A stretch of DNA of 34,703 nt from Gemmatimonadota bacterium (GTDB lineage: Bacteria > Gemmatimonadota > Gemmatimonadetes > Longimicrobiales > Gaopeijiaceae): NCBI GenBank assembly GCA_022822445.1, contig JAJEBR010000026.1:1-34703 (forward strand), written 5' to 3'. The position numbers were made by a program, and so were the translations under genes. A model generated the notes under the pieces. It was not told the DNA's origin. It worked only from the letters and a program-made list of their open reading frames with translations, and made no database searches. Positions 32,049 through 34,703 of the stretch are shown one piece after another; the stretch's first letter is position 1, and each line of letters starts with the position of its first letter.

Positions 32049-34703
32049 CTACCCAGATAAGTCCGCGGAACCGCTCACGTCAATCACGATCACCTTGACC
32101 TTGTGGCGATGGGGTCCGGCAAGCTGCCCGGAAAGGCGCTCCCGCAGCTCCCCGGGGGTCTTCGGACGACGGCCGGTCGGCGGAACCGGCGTCCCCTCCA
32201 CTCCGAACCACAGCACGAGGTAGATGCCGAACCCGGAGGATTCGGGGGCGATCGTGTACTTGCCGACGAGCTGGTCGATGACCGCGCTCCACAGCGCACG
32301 GTGGGAGTTCTTCTTGATCTCTACCGGGATCGCGTGCGCCCCGAACGACACCCGGATGTCCGCCCTGTTGTCGCGGGAGTAGCGGGCTTCCGGCTGGGCG
32401 TCCACGGCTTCTGGCAGGAGGCGGCGCAGGTCCGACAACAGGGCATCGCGGCACGATTCCTCGTGCCTGGGTTGGGTGGGCCTGCGCTGGCTGTCCTCGT
32501 TCCAGTATTGGCGCCAGTCGTCCGTGTTGCTGCGGCCGATCCGCTCCCCGAGTTCCTCCAGCCGGTCTGCCACCAGGGCGGCCAGGTCGGCTGCGCTGGC
32601 GGGCTCTTTGTTGGCCAGGGTCCTCTGGACCGCAGCGAGGTCAGGCACCGCGAACGTGACCGTGCGGCGAGCGGCTACTTGCTGGTCGCGCCTGGCACGG
32701 AGGATCGTGTGCCAGGCCGCCAGCTGGGGGTTCTTGGCCAGCGACTGGAGGGCCCGGCAGGCTTCCGGGTCGGTGCGCGAAGCGAGGGTGCCCGCCCACG
32801 TCGCGATCAGGAACCCCACTCTCTCGCGGTCCTCGCCGACGCACGAAGCTAACCCACCAAACTCGGACCACGGCGAGTAGCGGCTGCCCAGCAACTCGAC
32901 CAGCTCTTTCAGCTGCCCCGTTTCCCAGTTCATGCGCCGCTGCTCCATGTGGTCCGGTGCCAGGAACCGGACGACATGCCGTGACCGGGCCTCCTCTCCG
33001 CTCTCCACGAATTCCGCCAACTGCGAGGCGTACTGCTCCGGCGACAGGCAAAGCCCCGCAGCCAGCCACAGCGCGCGCTGTGCAACGTCCAGATCGGGTT
33101 TCGCTACCCTCTCCGCAACGGATTCCTTCACGCCATCGACTTCCCACCGGACCGCCGCCAACAGAACCTCGTGCAACGCCGACACCTGGGGCTCGGTGCA
33201 CCGTGTGGGGAACGCGCGCAGCAGGGGCGACACCGCCAACCTTGCAACGGCGCCATAGTCAGACTTCCGCGGCAGATCCCACAGATAGAGACATTCACGC
33301 TTCCCGCGAATCCGGGACCGCGTCACCTTGACCAACGCTTCGGCAACCGCTGCCGGGTGAACCTGGAGCGCCCGCCGGTACCACGCCGGCAGGCCGCTGC
33401 CAGTGAACGGCGTCAGAAGATAAGCGCCTGCCGCCCGCGATATCTCGGCCGGGCTCCGGGAGTGCAGCGATTCCGGGCCGGCAGCGTCAAGGCCCGCAAG
33501 CAGGGGAAGGGAAAGCAGCGACCTCATCTCCCGCTGGTTCAGGCGGATCAGATCCCGAAGGCTGGGAAGATCCTCGCGGTCCGCCACCCGGCGGAACCCT
33601 TCGATGGCGGCGCGCGCCAGATCCGTGTCGCCCCCGAGCAGCATTGTGACCCTCTCGCGGGGCGTGTCCGTCCGGTTTCCCGGAAAGAAGCCGTGATATG
33701 CCTTGGCGACTTGATCCATCATCCCCGGGTTGGCCATGCCGTCTCGGAACGCCTGGCCCTCGTTCCGCATCCGGCTGATGAACTGCGTTTCCTTTCGTCG
33801 CTGTTCGTGCTGCCAGTAGACCTGTCTCGCTTCCCGCACCTGCATGAGGGTTTCTTGTTCGTTTGACTCGTCGATGAGCGACTCGGCCGCCTGCCGCAGT
33901 TCCGGGATCTGCAGCGTCGCTGCCAGAACGTCTTCGGTGGACAACCCCGGACCGGTGGGGTGCCACGGCCCGCTCCATTCCAGCAGCGCAACCGCCATGT
34001 CCATGCGATTCCCTGCTGCTTCAATGGCCTGCTGGAGGCACCACACTGCGAAATCATCCGGCTCTTGAGCGCCGAATACGGACCAGCGGACCCTCCGCGC
34101 CTGATGCCGCCAGTTCCGGTGGCCCGAATGCCGCTCCAACCCCTCCAGCGCCATTTCCTTCTGAAGCGCCGGGCGCTCCGCGAGCCACCGCCCCAACGCC
34201 GAATCATCCCGCACTCGGCGGTCGAATCCATCGGAGTTGACCAACTCCAGCCAATGGTACAGGGTCGGGACCGGCACTTCTTCCTCGATTTCCAGCACTG
34301 CTTGTATAAGTCGATCAGCAACACCGTGCAGGTGATTATACGCTTGATTTCCCCAGAACTCCGATCCGCGGGCGACGAGCGATTGGAGAAGCGGGACCAG
34401 GTCGGTCTTCCTCGACTTCTCGGGGAGACTCAGCCAGAAGAAGCCGTAGTGTCCGTCCTCGCGGGCAGACACCAGGTAACCCCATATCCGTTCGGGTCCC
34501 GCGTACTCCGGATATAGAGCCAGGAGCAGCCGCCCCAGTAGCGCCCTGTCGCTGTCCTCGACGGTCCCATCGCGGAGATCGTCGAGCAGCGCGATGAGTG
34601 GCCGCATCCAGGAGTCGCGATTCCGGGAGTGATGGAGCAGGGCGCGGAGCGCGGAGTCACGAACGGACTGTCCCCACGCGGCATCCCTAACGGCGCCTTC
34701 GAG
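32049..34703 (-). CDS. Very large repeat protein with C-terminal PD-(D/E)XK nuclease-like domain, partial
   Basis: The 884 visible residues are the C-terminal part; the frame is open at the window edge, so the true start lies beyond it. Most of it is helical and repeat-like, with stretches such as WGQSVRDSALRALL, LLGRLLLALYPEYAGPERIW and RDLIRLNQREMRSLLSLPLL. Such stretches recall the long helical regions of large STAND/NACHT-type ATPases. No Walker motif is visible, but an NTPase domain could lie upstream. Near the C-terminus RADIRVS, 12 residues, then PVEIKKNSHRALW gives D-x12-E-x-K, as in PD-(D/E)XK nucleases, followed by GFGIYLVLWFG. It is poorer in GC than the core genes and leads into the Sel1 gene. 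A role in defence against phage is inferred. Confidence 0.75.
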   Translation of the reverse strand, partial: LEGAVRDAAWGQSVRDSALRALLHHSRNRDSWMRPLIALLDDLRDGTVEDSDRALLGRLLLALYPEYAGPERIWGYLVSAREDGHYGFFWLSLPEKSRKTDLVPLLQSLVARGSEFWGNQAYNHLHGVADRLIQAVLEIEEEVPVPTLYHWLELVNSDGFDRRVRDDSALGRWLAERPALQKEMALEGLERHSGHRNWRHQARRVRWSVFGAQEPDDFAVWCLQQAIEAAGNRMDMAVALLEWSGPWHPTGPGLSTEDVLAATLQIPELRQAAESLIDESNEQETLMQVREARQVYWQHEQRRKETQFISRMRNEGQAFRDGMANPGMMDQVAKAYHGFFPGNRTDTPRERVTMLLGGDTDLARAAIEGFRRVADREDLPSLRDLIRLNQREMRSLLSLPLLAGLDAAGPESLHSRSPAEISRAAGAYLLTPFTGSGLPAWYRRALQVHPAAVAEALVKVTRSRIRGKRECLYLWDLPRKSDYGAVARLAVSPLLRAFPTRCTEPQVSALHEVLLAAVRWEVDGVKESVAERVAKPDLDVAQRALWLAAGLCLSPEQYASQLAEFVESGEEARSRHVVRFLAPDHMEQRRMNWETGQLKELVELLGSRYSPWSEFGGLASCVGEDRERVGFLIATWAGTLASRTDPEACRALQSLAKNPQLAAWHTILRARRDQQVAARRTVTFAVPDLAAVQRTLANKEPASAADLAALVADRLEELGERIGRSNTDDWRQYWNEDSQRRPTQPRHEESCRDALLSDLRRLLPEAVDAQPEARYSRDNRADIRVSFGAHAIPVEIKKNSHRALWSAVIDQLVGKYTIAPESSGFGIYLVLWFGVEGTPVPPTGRRPKTPGELRERLSGQLAGPHRHKVKVIVIDVSGSADLSG

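Overview
The window looks like the chromosome of a GC-rich Gram-negative bacterium, most likely a member of the Gemmatimonadota. That placement is an inference from gene content. There are LPS-core genes, a TonB-dependent receptor with an N-terminal carboxypeptidase-like domain, a DUF5117-type zinc metalloprotease, a DUF885 lipoprotein and two 6-bladed beta-propeller proteins. Most of the window is very GC-rich (47 of 60 bases at 7021-7080). Both ends are poorer (34 of 60 at 3061-3120; 35 of 60 at 33841-33900) and look like accessory DNA. No tRNA, rRNA, CRISPR array, transposase or integrase was recognised.

Layout. (1) 1-3280: a beta-propeller lipoprotein, an ABC ATPase and a membrane partner in overlapping frames, a terminator, then a secreted seven-cysteine protein. 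(2) 3324-9223: waaA on the minus strand, divergent from a tightly overlapping plus-strand run of heptosyltransferase-like, GT4 and GT2 glycosyltransferases and a class V aminotransferase. Together these suggest LPS inner-core synthesis. (3) 9318-15743: a large secreted zinc metalloprotease, an alcohol dehydrogenase, HU, a small membrane protein, a small secreted beta protein and a rhodanese. (4) 15881-20375: a coupled lipoprotein, sensor kinase and sigma-54 activator. (5) 20376-29768: a long non-coding stretch rich in palindromes, a TPR lipoprotein, an MsbA-like exporter, a DUF885 lipoprotein that appears to start at ATT, a Tat-exported aminotransferase coupled to a TonB receptor, and a row of stable hairpins. 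(6) 29951-34703: a second propeller protein, a Sel1-repeat lipoprotein and the 3' part of a very large protein ending in a PD-(D/E)XK nuclease-like domain, possibly a defence gene.

The most striking signal belongs to no gene. Five intergenic sites carry a 37-bp bipartite element: two 16-bp dyads of the form GT-N3-G-N4-C-N3-AC, always separated by exactly 5 bp (21 bp centre to centre). All ten dyads keep the same six bases although their other bases vary and no similarity is apparent in the flanks. One copy lies between two convergent genes, so at least that copy is not an ordinary promoter operator. It may be the binding site of an unknown global regulator or nucleoid-organising protein.
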